Shown: piece by piece, positions 26,147 to 35,253 of the stretch | Position numbering within the stretch: position 1 is the stretch's first letter | Layout: every line of letters begins with the position of its first letter | NCBI RefSeq assembly: GCF_003952165.1 | Contig: NZ_RXFT01000001.1 | Span: 682,001-746,000 of the forward strand | Direction of reading: 5' to 3' | Source: Variovorax guangxiensis | GTDB lineage: Bacteria; Pseudomonadota; Gammaproteobacteria; Burkholderiales; Burkholderiaceae_C | DNA length: 64,000 bases | Notes under the pieces: generated by a model | Databases searched by the model: none | Seen by the model: the letters and a program-made list of their open reading frames with translations, nothing else | Told to the model about the DNA's origin: nothing | Position numbers and translations under genes: made by a program

Positions 26147-26383
26147 ATGCGCCGTCAACTATGGCCGTCGGGCCTGTGGCTCGACCGCACGCTTTGCGTG
26201 CTGCTGGCGCTGCTGTCCCTCGCGGGGCTTGCCTTCGGGCTGATCGCGGCGCGCCCGGCCTTTGCGGGCGGCGGCTGCTTCGGGCTGGTCTGCGCGGCGT
26301 GGGCGGCGCAGGTGCTCTTCGATGGCGAGGCGCTCAGGCGCTCGCGTGCGGTTCGGGCGGCGCGAGAGCGAGGGTGGTACTGA
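26147..26383 (+). CDS. Small hydrophobic membrane protein (hypothetical)
   Basis: A 78-residue open frame. It encodes two hydrophobic stretches (around LCVLLALLSLAGLAFGLIAA and GLVCAAWAAQVLF) and a basic C-terminus (RRSRAVRAARERGWY). It follows the Cro-like gene by 13 bases with a poor ribosome binding site, and its last 50 bases overlap the end of the convergent DUF697-like gene. No family is recognised. The coding status is only moderately supported, mainly by hydrophobic pattern and position. Confidence 0.45.
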   Translation: MRRQLWPSGLWLDRTLCVLLALLSLAGLAFGLIAARPAFAGGGCFGLVCAAWAAQVLFDGEALRRSRAVRAARERGWY

Positions 26384-26837
26384 CCCGGACGCAGTCCTTG
26401 ATGTGCTGTTCGCCGAGGGCGCGCAGCGCCGCGTAGCCGAGCGCGGCCGACACCACCTGCCCGGCGATGGGCACGTACTTGGTCGCCTGCTTGGCCGTGA
26501 GGCGCACGCCCGCGTGCCTGGCGAGGCGCAGCAGCAGGTCGCGCGTGACCAGCCTGCCGACCAGCAGCGCGCCCACCGTGGTCGCGGCCTTCTGGATGCG
26601 CTCGCGCTGGTGCGGCGCGAGCTTCTCGACCTGCGTGACCGAAAGGCCGAACTCGGCGCTGATCTGCGGCACCAGCCGCGAGAGCAACGCGGCGTCGGCC
26701 ATCCAGTCCAGGCCTGGCAGGGGAACCGCGCTGGCCGCTGCCGCCATCAGCGCCTTGCGGCTGATGAGGCGGCGGCTGCGGTGGACGGCGGCGATGAGCT
26801 TCTCATCGCCCCGGGCCAGTTCGATGGCTGACGGCAT
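26334..26837 (-). CDS. DUF697/YcjF-like membrane-associated protein
   Basis: A 167-residue protein. It contains VPLPGLDWMADAALLSRLVP and a C-terminal stretch around KYVPIAGQVVSAALGYAALR. These Pro/Gly-rich amphipathic segments resemble the DUF697 (YcjF/GTPase-associated) family. The EH signature of larger members is absent and there is no GTPase domain. It probably associates with the inner membrane. It lies 43 bases past the ABC-F gene start on the same strand and may be co-transcribed from a shared region. Function unknown. Confidence 0.65.
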   Translation of the reverse strand: MPSAIELARGDEKLIAAVHRSRRLISRKALMAAAASAVPLPGLDWMADAALLSRLVPQISAEFGLSVTQVEKLAPHQRERIQKAATTVGALLVGRLVTRDLLLRLARHAGVRLTAKQATKYVPIAGQVVSAALGYAALRALGEQHIKDCVRVSTTLALAPPEPHASA

Positions 26838-26880
26838 CCGGTGGCTCCCTTCCTTCTTCCTGCCTGCGTGGCCTTTCGGT

Positions 26881-28860
26881 TCAGGCCGCCAGGGCTTCCA
26901 GCTGGTCCGAAAGGGCCAGCCAGCGCTCCTCGAGGCGGCCGATTTCGTCGTTGAGCGCCTTCAGCCGCTTGCCGGCTTCGGCGATCTCGCCGGCGGGCAG
27001 CGGCTGGGCCAGCCGCGCTTCGAGCTCCGCACGCTCGGTGGCGGCCTTGGCCAGGCGCTCGTCGATCTGGGCGATTTCGCGCTTGATCGGTTTGGCCTGG
27101 TCGCTGCGCTGCTGGCGATCCTGGGCATCCTGCTTGCGCTGCTGGGGCGCGGGCGTGGCTGCGGCGGCCGGTGCCGCGGCGGCTTCGGCCTCGCGCACCG
27201 CCACCTTGGCTTCCTCGCGCAGGCGCTTGGACTCGTCGAGCAGGTAGCGCTGGTAGTCGTCGAGGTCGCCTTCGAAGTCGCCGACCACGCCGCGGCCCAC
27301 CAGCCAGAACTCGTCGCACACCGAGCGCAGAAGCGCGCGGTCGTGGCTTACCAGCATCAGCGTGCCCTCGAATTCGTTGAGCGCCACGGCCAGCGCCTCG
27401 CGGGTGGCGAGGTCCAGGTGGTTCGTCGGCTCATCGAGCAGCAGCAGGTTGGGGCGCTGCCACACCATCATCGCGAGCACGAGGCGGGCCTTTTCGCCGC
27501 CGCTCATGGTGCCCACGGGCTGCTTGACCATGTCGCCGCTGAAATTGAAGCTGCCCAGGTAGCCGCGCAGCGCCTGTTCGCCCGAGGGCTCCCTGGCGTT
27601 GCCGCCGAGCTCGCGCGCCAGGCGCACCATGTGCTCCAGCGGGTTGCTCCCGGGGTGCAGCACGTCGAGTTCCTGCTGCGCGAAGTAGCCGATGTTCAGG
27701 CCCTTGCCCTCGGTGACCTGGCCCGCCAGCGCACCCATCTCGCGCGCGATGGTCTTCACCAGCGTCGACTTGCCCTGGCCGTTGGCGCCCAGGATGCCGA
27801 TGCGCTGGCCCGCCAGCACCGAGCGGTTGACGCCGCGCAGGATGGTCTTGGGCTCGGCGTCTTCCACGACGTAGCCGAAGCTCGCATTGCTGATCGACAG
27901 CATCGGGTTCGGGATGTTGCCCGGCTCCTTGAACTCGAAGCTGAAGTCGGCTTCGGCCAGGAGCGGCGCCACGCGTTCCATGCGCTCCAGCGCCTTGACC
28001 CGGCTCTGCGCCTGCTTGGCCTTGCTGGCCTTGGCCTTGAAGCGGTCGATGAACTTCTGCAGGTGGGCGATCTTTTCCTGCTGCTTGGCGAAGGCCTGCT
28101 GCTGCTGCTCCATCTGCAGCGCGCGCATATCCTCGAACTTGCTGTAGTTGCCGCCGTAGCGCGTGAGCTGGGCGTTGGCGATGTGCAGGGTGACGTCGGT
28201 CACGGCGTCGAGGAACTCGCGGTCGTGGCTGATGACGATCATGGTGCCCGGGTACTTCTGCAGCCAGGCTTCGAGCCACACCAGCGCGTCCAGGTCCAGG
28301 TGGTTGGTGGGTTCGTCCAGCAGCAGCAGGTCGCTCGGGCACATCAGCGCGCGGGCCAGTTGCAGGCGCATGCGCCAGCCGCCGGAGAAGCTGTTGACCG
28401 GCGCGTCGAGCTCGTGCGTCTTGAAGCCCAGGCCCAGGATGAGCGCCTGCGCGCGCGGCACGGCGTCGTGCTCGCCGGCGTCGGCCAGGTCGGTGTAGGC
28501 GTGGGCAAGCTCCATGCCGATGTCGGCGTCGTCGGGGTTCTCGGCGTAGGCGGCCTCGATGGCGGCCAGCTGCTCGCGCAGCTCGGTCAGGCGGGTGTCG
28601 CCGCCCACCACGAAGTCGGTGGCCGACTCCTCGGTCTCGGGCATGTTCTGCGCCACCTGGGCCATGCGCCACTGCTTGGGAATGGAGAAATCGCCGCCGT
28701 CTTCGTGCAGCGTGCCGTTGAGCAGGGCGAAAAGGGTCGACTTGCCGGCGCCGTTGCGGCCCACCAGCCCGACCTTCTCGCCGGGGTTGAGGGTGACCGT
28801 GGCGCCGTCGAGCAGGACCTTGGCGCTGCGGCGAAGAATGACGTTCTTGAGAGTGATCAT
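26881..28860 (-). CDS. ABC-F family ATPase (YheS-like)
   Basis: A 659-residue soluble protein with two ABC ATPase domains and no membrane segment. Domain 1 has VGLVGRNGAGKSTL, FSGGWRMRLQLARAL and LLLLDEPTNHLD. Domain 2 has IGILGANGQGKSTLVKT, MSGGEKARLVLAMMVW and LLLLDEPTNHLD. The P-site tRNA-interaction linker is the charged helical stretch around MEQQQQAFAKQQEKIAHLQK. A Lys/Ala/Gln-rich coiled C-terminus follows. This layout matches YheS, an ABC-F translation factor that relieves ribosome stalling. Uup is the closest alternative. Confidence 0.93.
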   Translation of the reverse strand: MITLKNVILRRSAKVLLDGATVTLNPGEKVGLVGRNGAGKSTLFALLNGTLHEDGGDFSIPKQWRMAQVAQNMPETEESATDFVVGGDTRLTELREQLAAIEAAYAENPDDADIGMELAHAYTDLADAGEHDAVPRAQALILGLGFKTHELDAPVNSFSGGWRMRLQLARALMCPSDLLLLDEPTNHLDLDALVWLEAWLQKYPGTMIVISHDREFLDAVTDVTLHIANAQLTRYGGNYSKFEDMRALQMEQQQQAFAKQQEKIAHLQKFIDRFKAKASKAKQAQSRVKALERMERVAPLLAEADFSFEFKEPGNIPNPMLSISNASFGYVVEDAEPKTILRGVNRSVLAGQRIGILGANGQGKSTLVKTIAREMGALAGQVTEGKGLNIGYFAQQELDVLHPGSNPLEHMVRLARELGGNAREPSGEQALRGYLGSFNFSGDMVKQPVGTMSGGEKARLVLAMMVWQRPNLLLLDEPTNHLDLATREALAVALNEFEGTLMLVSHDRALLRSVCDEFWLVGRGVVGDFEGDLDDYQRYLLDESKRLREEAKVAVREAEAAAAPAAAATPAPQQRKQDAQDRQQRSDQAKPIKREIAQIDERLAKAATERAELEARLAQPLPAGEIAEAGKRLKALNDEIGRLEERWLALSDQLEALAA

Positions 28861-28945
28861 GAATAGGAGCCTGACGGGGGATTATCCCGTGGGGGCTATA
28901 GGCATTCGCGAATGCGGGGTCAGAACGCAGAGGTCGCGAAGGTTC

Positions 28946-28998
28946 CGCAGAAGTCGCAGAAGAAAAACCGAATATTCGGCTCTTCTGCGATTTCTGCG
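28946..28998. repeat. 18-bp inverted repeat with nested palindrome
   Basis: CGCAGAAGTCGCAGAAGA and TCTTCTGCGATTTCTGCG are inverted copies with one mismatch. They surround a perfect 12-bp palindrome CCGAATATTCGG. AACGCAGAGGTCGCGAAG just outside resembles the left arm. The element fills the 149-bp gap between prmB and the ABC-F gene and could form a cruciform or long hairpin. Confidence 0.8.
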
Positions 28999-29009
28999 TG
29001 GTTTCTGTT

Positions 29010-29897
29010 TTATTCCTGCGTCCGGCCGTCCGATTTCAGCAGCGCATCCCGTGCCACCAGCAAAACCTGGTCTTCGCCCGCCGAGGTTTCGAGCCAGAAG
29101 ACTTCGAGCTGCGGGAATGCCGCCTCGAAGTATTCGCGCTCGTTGCCGATCTCCAGCACCAGCACTGCGCGCTCGCTCATGCGCGAGGGCGCGTCGGCGA
29201 ACAGCTGCCGCACGAAATCCATGCCGTCGGTGCCGCCGGCCAGCGCCAGCTCGGGCTCGGCGCGATATTCGGCGGGCAGGGCGGCCATGCTGGCGCTGTT
29301 CACGTAGGGCGGGTTGCACAGCACCAGGTCGTAGGGGCCGGGCAGGTTCTTCAATCCGTCGGATTCGACCAGCCTCACGCGCGAGTCCAGCTCGTGGCGG
29401 GTGACGTTGATGGCCGCCACTTCGAGCGCCTGCACCGACAGGTCGCCCGCGTCCACCGTCACTTCCGGGTAGGTGAGCGCGGCCAGCACGGCAAGGGAGC
29501 CGTTGCCGGTGCACAGGTCGAGCACGCGCTGCGTGTGTTCGCCCAGCCAGTAGTCGATGGTTCCGTCGGCGATCAGCTCGGCGATGAAGCTGCGCGGCAC
29601 GATGGCGCGCTCGTCCACGTAGAAGGGCACGCCCTGCAGCCAGGCTTCCTTCGTGAGGTAGGCGGCGGGCTTGCGCGTGGAAATGCGCTCGTCGATGAGC
29701 GCTGCCGCCTTGCCCGCGTCGACGGGCGACACGGGCCTGTCGGCCACGCCGTCGAGGTCGTCCAGCGGCAGCTTCAGGCGCCACAGCACCAGCCAGGCGG
29801 CTTCGTCGAAGGCGTTGGCGGTTCCGTGGCCGAAGGCGACGCCGGCTTCTTCCAGCCGCTTCGCGCCCGACTCGATGAGTTCGATGACGGTGCTCAT
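29010..29897 (-). CDS. prmB: Ribosomal protein L3 N5-glutamine methyltransferase
   Basis: A 295-residue SAM-dependent methyltransferase of the HemK family that methylates a Gln of ribosomal protein L3. It has the SAM motif [20 protein letters not shown] and the catalytic [34 protein letters not shown] distinguishes PrmB from the release-factor enzyme PrmC. The ATG overlaps the dapE stop by four bases, so the two are likely translationally coupled. Confidence 0.95.
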   Translation of the reverse strand: MSTVIELIESGAKRLEEAGVAFGHGTANAFDEAAWLVLWRLKLPLDDLDGVADRPVSPVDAGKAAALIDERISTRKPAAYLTKEAWLQGVPFYVDERAIVPRSFIAELIADGTIDYWLGEHTQRVLDLCTGNGSLAVLAALTYPEVTVDAGDLSVQALEVAAINVTRHELDSRVRLVESDGLKNLPGPYDLVLCNPPYVNSASMAALPAEYRAEPELALAGGTDGMDFVRQLFADAPSRMSERAVLVLEIGNEREYFEAAFPQLEVFWLETSAGEDQVLLVARDALLKSDGRTQE

Positions 29898-31075
29898 CCG
29901 GCGAGCGCGGCGTCCAGCCGCTTCAGGGCGCGCAGGTAGATGTTCTTCAGCGTCTCGATCTCGGCCACTTCGATGTGCTCGTCGATCTTGTGGATGCTGG
30001 CGTTCACCGGGCCCAGTTCGACCACCTGCCTGCAGATCTTGGCGATGAAGCGCGCGTCGCTGGTGCCGCCGCTGGTCGAAAGCTCGGTCTCGATGCCCGT
30101 TTCTTCGCGGATGGCGCCCTGCACCGCCTCCACCAGCTCACCCGGCGTGGTCAGGAAGGGCTGGCCGCCGATGGTCCAGGCCAGGGTGTAGTCGACCTGG
30201 TGCGCATCGAGCACGGCGTGCACGCGCTGCTGCAGCGACTCGGGCGTGGATTCGGTCGAGAAGCGGAAGTTGAAGTCGATCACCGCGCTGCCCGGGATCA
30301 CGTTGCTCGCGCCGGTGCCTGCGTGGAAGTTGCTGATCTGCCAGCTGGTCGGCTGGAAGTACGGGTTGCTCGCCGCGTCCCAGCCGCCGGCGGCGTTGAT
30401 GGCCACCAGCTCGGCCAGCGCGGGCGCGACCGCATGCACCGGGTTCTTCGCCAGGTGCGGATAGGCGATGTGGCCCTGCACGCCCCTGACCGTGAGCTTG
30501 CCGCTCATGGTGCCGCGGCGGCCGTTCTTGATCATGTCGCCGCAGCGCTCCACGGCCGTGGGCTCGCCGACGATGCAGTAGTCGATGGTCTCGCCGCGCG
30601 CGGCCAGCGCGTTGCAGACCACGACGGTGCCGTCGACGCCGGGGCCTTCCTCGTCGCTGGTGAGCAGCAGGGCCAGCGTGAGACGCGGCTCGGGCACGGC
30701 CTGCAAGAAGTCTTCGATGGAGGTCACGAAGGCCGCGACCGAGGTCTTCATGTCGCAGGCGCCGCGGCCGTAGAGCTTGCCGTCGCGGTGCGTGGGCGTG
30801 AAGGGGTGGCTGGTCCACTGCTCGACGGGACCGGTGGGCACCACGTCGGTGTGGCCGGCGAACACCAGCGTCTTCGTGGCGGCCTGGGCGTTCGCGGGAC
30901 GGCGCACCGCCCACAGGTTGGTCACCCGGAAGTCGGCCGGGCCGCTCTCGATGGTCTCCAGAGTGAAGCCCAGCCGCGCCAGCCGCTCGCCGAGGATCTG
31001 CTGGCAGCCCGCGTCGTCGGGGGTGACGGAAGGGCGCGAGATGAGTTGTTCGGCTAGCTGGAGCGTACGGGACAT
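29894..31075 (-). CDS. dapE: Succinyl-diaminopimelate desuccinylase
   Basis: A 393-residue zinc-dependent M20-family hydrolase that frees LL-diaminopimelate from its N-succinyl form. Metal-site motifs are [34 protein letters not shown] (catalytic Glu pair) and SGGTSDARF. It sits with dapD and dapC on the same strand, separated from them only by a pilU-like gene, giving three steps of the succinylase route to lysine and peptidoglycan diaminopimelate. Confidence 0.97.
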   Translation of the reverse strand: MSRTLQLAEQLISRPSVTPDDAGCQQILGERLARLGFTLETIESGPADFRVTNLWAVRRPANAQAATKTLVFAGHTDVVPTGPVEQWTSHPFTPTHRDGKLYGRGACDMKTSVAAFVTSIEDFLQAVPEPRLTLALLLTSDEEGPGVDGTVVVCNALAARGETIDYCIVGEPTAVERCGDMIKNGRRGTMSGKLTVRGVQGHIAYPHLAKNPVHAVAPALAELVAINAAGGWDAASNPYFQPTSWQISNFHAGTGASNVIPGSAVIDFNFRFSTESTPESLQQRVHAVLDAHQVDYTLAWTIGGQPFLTTPGELVEAVQGAIREETGIETELSTSGGTSDARFIAKICRQVVELGPVNASIHKIDEHIEVAEIETLKNIYLRALKRLDAALAG

Positions 31076-31091
31076 CGGGAAAAGGCTGGGT

Positions 31092-32240
31092 TCAGAACTT
31101 CACGTCTAGCGTGATGTCGGTGAAAGTGGGTTCGTCGACCTGGTCCGTCAGGTGGCGGTCGTCGACCTGCTGCTTGGGCGCCGCGCGGTTCTGCAGGCGC
31201 CACATGAGGTTGGTGGGCGAGTCGGCCTGCGACAGGCCCTCTTCGCGGGTGATGCGCTCTTCGACGATGAGTCGGGCGATGTCTTCCTCGAAGGTCTGCG
31301 AGCCTTCGGCCATCGACTTTTCCATCGCCTCCTTCACGCCGGAGAAGTCGCCCTTCTCGATCAGCTCGGCCACCAGCGCGGTGTTGAGCATGACTTCGAG
31401 CGCCGGCACGCGGCCGCCGGTCGGCGTGCGCAGCAGGCGCTGCGACACGATGGCGCGCAGCGCGCCGCCCAGGTCGCCCAGCAGCGTGGGGCGCACCTCG
31501 ACGGGGTAGAAGCTCAGGATACGGTTCAGCGCGCGGTAGCTGTTGTTGGCATGCAGCGTGGCCACGCAGAGGTGGCCCGACTGCGCGTAGGCGATGGCGG
31601 CGGACATGGTGTCGCGGTCGCGGATCTCGCCGATCTGGATTACGTCGGGCGCCTGGCGCAGCGCGTTCTTCAGCGCCGTCTGCAGCGAGGTGGTGTCGCT
31701 GCCCACGTCGCGCTGGTTCACCACCGACTTCTTGTTGGTGTAGGTGAACTCGATCGGCTCCTCGACCGTGAGGATGTGGCCGCTGGCGTGCTCGTTGCGG
31801 TAGTCCAGCATCGAGGCCAGCGTGGTGGTCTTGCCCGCGCCAGTGGCGCCGACCATCAGGATCAGCCCGCGCTTTTCCATGATGAGCGTCTTCAGGATGT
31901 CGGGCAGGTTCAGCTCGTCGAAGCTGGGAATGGTGGAGGCGATGTGCCGCACCACCACCGCGTAGGTGCCGCGCTGGCGCATGGCGCTGATGCGGTAGTT
32001 GCCGGCGCCCTCGATGTGCACCGCCATGTTCAGCTCGCCCGTGCTCTCCAGCTCCTGGATGCGCCCGGCGGGCACCACCTCGGACAGCAGCGCCAGCGGC
32101 GCCGTGGGCGGCAGCACCTGCGCGTTGACCGGCAGGCAGATGCCGTTGATGCGGATCAGCACCGGCGAGTGGGCCGAGAGATAGATGTCGGAGGCCTTGC
32201 GTTCGGCCATCAGACGAAGAAGCCGTTCCATCATGTTCAT
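31092..32240 (-). CDS. pilU: Type IV pilus retraction ATPase, PilU-like
   Basis: A 382-residue PilT/PilU-type secretion ATPase. It has Walker [19 protein letters not shown], an Asp box ending in VEEPIEF, Walker [13 protein letters not shown] and the His box [12 protein letters not shown]. The length (about 380) and C-terminal tail favour PilU over PilT (about 345). PilU drives pilus retraction together with PilT. It is placed between dapD and dapE with no other pilus gene in sight. The chosen start is MNMMERLL. A longer frame would run back through repeat copy C. Confidence 0.9.
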   Translation of the reverse strand: MNMMERLLRLMAERKASDIYLSAHSPVLIRINGICLPVNAQVLPPTAPLALLSEVVPAGRIQELESTGELNMAVHIEGAGNYRISAMRQRGTYAVVVRHIASTIPSFDELNLPDILKTLIMEKRGLILMVGATGAGKTTTLASMLDYRNEHASGHILTVEEPIEFTYTNKKSVVNQRDVGSDTTSLQTALKNALRQAPDVIQIGEIRDRDTMSAAIAYAQSGHLCVATLHANNSYRALNRILSFYPVEVRPTLLGDLGGALRAIVSQRLLRTPTGGRVPALEVMLNTALVAELIEKGDFSGVKEAMEKSMAEGSQTFEEDIARLIVEERITREEGLSQADSPTNLMWRLQNRAAPKQQVDDRHLTDQVDEPTFTDITLDVKF

Positions 32241-32315
32241 CGGTCTCTCTCCTCGGGTGCTGTTTGAATCATTCGTGGGCTGCGTGCGGGCCGTGGTCTT
32301 CGCGGGGAACGCCGC

Positions 32316-32397
32316 GGAACCGGCTTTGCCGGGCCGCTGGCGTTGCCCCCTGCAAGGGGGTGTGCGAAGCGACACGAAGTGCGCGCAGCATGGGGGT
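32316..32397 (+). repeat. Dispersed ~82-bp intergenic repeat, copy C
   Basis: Same element, starting GGAACCGGCTTTGCCGGGCC and ending GCGCAGCATGGGGG, with a CCCCC-TGCAA-GGGGG central stem and CACgaaGTG third stem. It lies ten bases past the dapD stop in the gap before pilU, reversed relative to those genes. Confidence 0.9.
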
Positions 32398-32406
32398 GTG
32401 CCTGGT

Positions 32407-33240
32407 TTAGTCGCGCAGCAGGTCGTTCAGGCTGGTCTTCGAGCGCGTCTGCGCGTCGACCGTCTTCACGATGATCGCGGCGTAGGTGCTGTAGTCCTGG
32501 CCCGACTTGGTCTTCTTGGGCAGGTTGCCGCTGATGACCACGCTGCCGCTGGGCACGCGGCCGTACGAGATCTCGCCGGTGTCGCGGTTGAAGATCGGGG
32601 TGCTCTGGCCGATGTACACGCCCATGCCCAGCACGGAGTTCTCTTCGACGATCACGCCCTCCACGACTTCGGAGCGCGCGCCGATGAAGCAGTTGTCCTC
32701 GATGATGGTCGGGTTGGCCTGCAGCGGCTCCAGCACGCCGCCCAGGCCCACGCCGCCGGACAGGTGCACGTTGGCGCCGACCTGCGCGCACGAGCCCACG
32801 GTGGCCCAGGTGTCGACCATGGAGCCTTCGCCCACGTAGGCGCCGATGTTCACGTACGAGGGCATCAGGATCGCGCCCTTGGCGATGAAGCTGCCGCGGC
32901 GGGCCACGGCCGGCGGCACGATGCGCACGCCGGAGTCCTTCAGCTCGTTGGCCGACAGGTGCGAGAACTTGGTGGGCACCTTGTCGTAGAAGCCGAGCGA
33001 GCCGGACTGCATCTGCTCGTTGTCCTTCAGGCGGAACGACAGCAGCACGGCCTTCTTGACCCACTGGTGCACGGTCCACTTGCCCACGCCTTCGCGGGTG
33101 GCCACGCGCAGCTTGCCGTTGTTGAGTTCGGTGATGACGTGCTCGACGGCGTCGCGCACTTCGGCCGGCGACGAGGCGACCGAGATGTTGGCGCGGTCTT
33201 CCCACGCGGCGTCGATGATTTGTTGCAGTTGCTGGGTCAT
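32407..33240 (-). CDS. dapD: 2,3,4,5-tetrahydropyridine-2,6-dicarboxylate N-succinyltransferase
   Basis: A 277-residue trimeric left-handed beta-helix acyltransferase that succinylates tetrahydrodipicolinate with succinyl-CoA. Hexapeptide-repeat segments are clear: [56 protein letters not shown]. It starts [16 protein letters not shown]. An upstream in-frame extension into the dapC end is rejected. It follows dapC by 46 bases on the minus strand. Confidence 0.97.
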   Translation of the reverse strand: MTQQLQQIIDAAWEDRANISVASSPAEVRDAVEHVITELNNGKLRVATREGVGKWTVHQWVKKAVLLSFRLKDNEQMQSGSLGFYDKVPTKFSHLSANELKDSGVRIVPPAVARRGSFIAKGAILMPSYVNIGAYVGEGSMVDTWATVGSCAQVGANVHLSGGVGLGGVLEPLQANPTIIEDNCFIGARSEVVEGVIVEENSVLGMGVYIGQSTPIFNRDTGEISYGRVPSGSVVISGNLPKKTKSGQDYSTYAAIIVKTVDAQTRSKTSLNDLLRD

Positions 33241-33286
33241 GGAGGGTCTCGGGTGAAAAATGGGAGCAGGGGCCAGGAGAGGCGGA

Positions 33287-34507
33287 TCAGCGGCGGGCTT
33301 CCTTGCAGAAGCGCACGATGCGCTGTGCGGCCTCCACGCATTCGGCCGTTTCGGCCACAAGCGCCATGCGGATGCGGCCCCGGCCGGGGTTGACGCTGTG
33401 CGCGCCGTAGGTGGTCTGGCGCGCCAGATAGCTCCCCGGCAGAACCGTCACATTGTATTGAGCGTAAAGCGCCCGGGCGAAGGCTTCGTCGTCGCCAGCC
33501 CACACTTCGGGCACGCCGGCCCACAGGTAGAAACTGGCGTCGGGCAGGCGCACGTCGAGCACCGGCTCCAGCAGCGGGGTGACGGCTGCGAACTTGGCGC
33601 GGTACTGGGCGCGGTTGTCGACCACGTGCGACTCGTCGCCCCAGGCCGCGATGCTGGCGGCGGCCACGGTGCCGCTCATGGCGCTGCCGTGGTAGGTGCG
33701 GTAGAGCAGGAATTTCTTGATGATGGCCGCGTCGCCCGCCACGAAGCCGCTGCGCAGGCCGGGCACGTTGCTGCGCTTGGACAGCGAGGTCAGCGCGATC
33801 AGGTTGCGGAAGTCGGGCCGGCCGAGCTTGACCGAGGCCTCGAGGCCGCTGAGCGGGGGCTCGTCGCGGAAGTAGATCTCGCTGTAGCACTCGTCGGCCG
33901 CGATCACGAAGCCGTGGCGGTCGGAGAGCGCGAAGAGCTTCTTCCACTCGTCCAGCGCCATCACCGCGCCCGTGGGGTTGCCTGGCGAGCAGACGAACAC
34001 CAGTTGGGTGCGCGCCCAGATCTCCTCGGGCACGCTGTCCCAGTCGACCGCGAAATTGCGCTCCGGCACGCTGGGCACGTAGTACGGCTCGGCGCCGGCC
34101 AGCAGGGCCGCGCCTTCATAAATTTGATAGAACGGATTCGGCGACATCACCGCCGGCTGCGGCGAGGCCGTCGGGTCGACCACCGTCTGGGCCAGCGAGA
34201 ACAGCGCCTCGCGCGAGCCGTTGACCGGCAGCACCTGCGTGGCCGGGTCGAGGGTGAGGCTGTAGCGGGTCTTGAGCCAGTCGGTGAAGGCGGTGCGCAG
34301 CTTCAGGTCGCCGGCGGTGGCGGGGTAGGCGGCCAGCGCGCCGAGGCTGGCGCTCAGCGCGTCCTTGATGAAGCCCGGCGTGGCGTGCTTGGGTTCGCCG
34401 ATGCCCAGGCTGATGGCCGTGAACTCGGGGTTGGGCGTGACGCCCGCGAACAGCTGCTTCAGCCGCTCGAAGGGGTAGGGTTGCAACCGGGAAAGCAGGG
34501 GATTCAT
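33287..34507 (-). CDS. dapC: Succinyldiaminopimelate transaminase
   Basis: A 406-residue fold-type I PLP aminotransferase. It has the start [19 protein letters not shown], typical of beta-proteobacterial DapC, substrate-binding [14 protein letters not shown] and the PLP-lysine region [17 protein letters not shown]. It converts the succinylamino-oxopimelate made by DapD to succinyl-diaminopimelate, using glutamate. It heads the dapC-dapD-pilU-dapE-prmB string. ArgD can do the same reaction in some bacteria. Confidence 0.94.
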   Translation of the reverse strand: MNPLLSRLQPYPFERLKQLFAGVTPNPEFTAISLGIGEPKHATPGFIKDALSASLGALAAYPATAGDLKLRTAFTDWLKTRYSLTLDPATQVLPVNGSREALFSLAQTVVDPTASPQPAVMSPNPFYQIYEGAALLAGAEPYYVPSVPERNFAVDWDSVPEEIWARTQLVFVCSPGNPTGAVMALDEWKKLFALSDRHGFVIAADECYSEIYFRDEPPLSGLEASVKLGRPDFRNLIALTSLSKRSNVPGLRSGFVAGDAAIIKKFLLYRTYHGSAMSGTVAAASIAAWGDESHVVDNRAQYRAKFAAVTPLLEPVLDVRLPDASFYLWAGVPEVWAGDDEAFARALYAQYNVTVLPGSYLARQTTYGAHSVNPGRGRIRMALVAETAECVEAAQRIVRFCKEARR

Positions 34508-34578
34508 GGCCGGGATTATCGGTGACAGGTGTTACCGCTCCCGGCGAAGCGGCTACTCGCGGCGGCCGGCAGCAAGGC

Positions 34579-35217
34579 TCAGGCTGCGCTGCGCCGGTAG
34601 AAGGCCAGCGAGCCGGCCAGGGCCAGCAGCATGCCGCCGCAGGCGCGGTCGATCCAGCGCGTGGCCGACACGGTCAGAAGCCGGATCGCCCGGGCGCCGA
34701 CGAAGGCATAGGCCAGCATCACCGCCATGTCCAGGCCCGCGAAGATCAGCGCGATGACGATGTACTGCGGCGCCTGGGCCGCCGACGGGTCGATGAACTG
34801 CGGCAGCAGCGCCGAGCAGAAGATGTAACCCTTGGGGTTGGTCACTGCCACCAGGAACGACTTGAAGAAGATGCGCCGGCTCTCGCCCGCCGTGGCCGAG
34901 GGGGGCGCATCGGCGGCCGGCAGGTGGAAGCCGCCCCTGGAGCGCAGCATGCGCAGGCCCAGCCAGGCCAGGTAGATGGCGCCCACCCATTTCAGCATCG
35001 AGAACCAGAACTCCGACGCGGCCAGCAGGGCGCCCAGGCCCAGCGCCACCGCGCCGACGAGCACGAAATCGGACAGCACCGCCCCGAGCATCCCCGGCAG
35101 CGCGCGGCGCACGCCATGGCGCGAGCCGTTGCTGAGCGCCAGCAGCACCGTGGGCCCGGGCGTGGCGATGGCGGCGAAGGCCACGATGGCGAAGAGCAGG
35201 GCGGTGGCGAGCGTCAT
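34579..35217 (-). CDS. LysE/RhtB family amino acid exporter
   Basis: A 212-residue inner-membrane protein with six predicted helices. The family start has FAAIATPGPTVLLALSNGSR, with the conserved TPGP, and a later KWVGAIYLAWLGLRMLRS. Members export amino acids such as lysine, homoserine, threonine or leucine. The gene lies between argA and the dap cluster, so a lysine or arginine-type substrate is tempting but unproven. Confidence 0.9.
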   Translation of the reverse strand: MTLATALLFAIVAFAAIATPGPTVLLALSNGSRHGVRRALPGMLGAVLSDFVLVGAVALGLGALLAASEFWFSMLKWVGAIYLAWLGLRMLRSRGGFHLPAADAPPSATAGESRRIFFKSFLVAVTNPKGYIFCSALLPQFIDPSAAQAPQYIVIALIFAGLDMAVMLAYAFVGARAIRLLTVSATRWIDRACGGMLLALAGSLAFYRRSAA

Positions 35218-35253
35218 CGGGGCAGTCTCCTTGTTGAGTTTTGGCGGCCGGGG

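Noticed and set aside
32241..32375. N-terminal extension of PilU through repeat copy C
   Set aside because: The extension encodes only repeat-derived residues. PilU proteins start near MNMMERLL or MMERLL.
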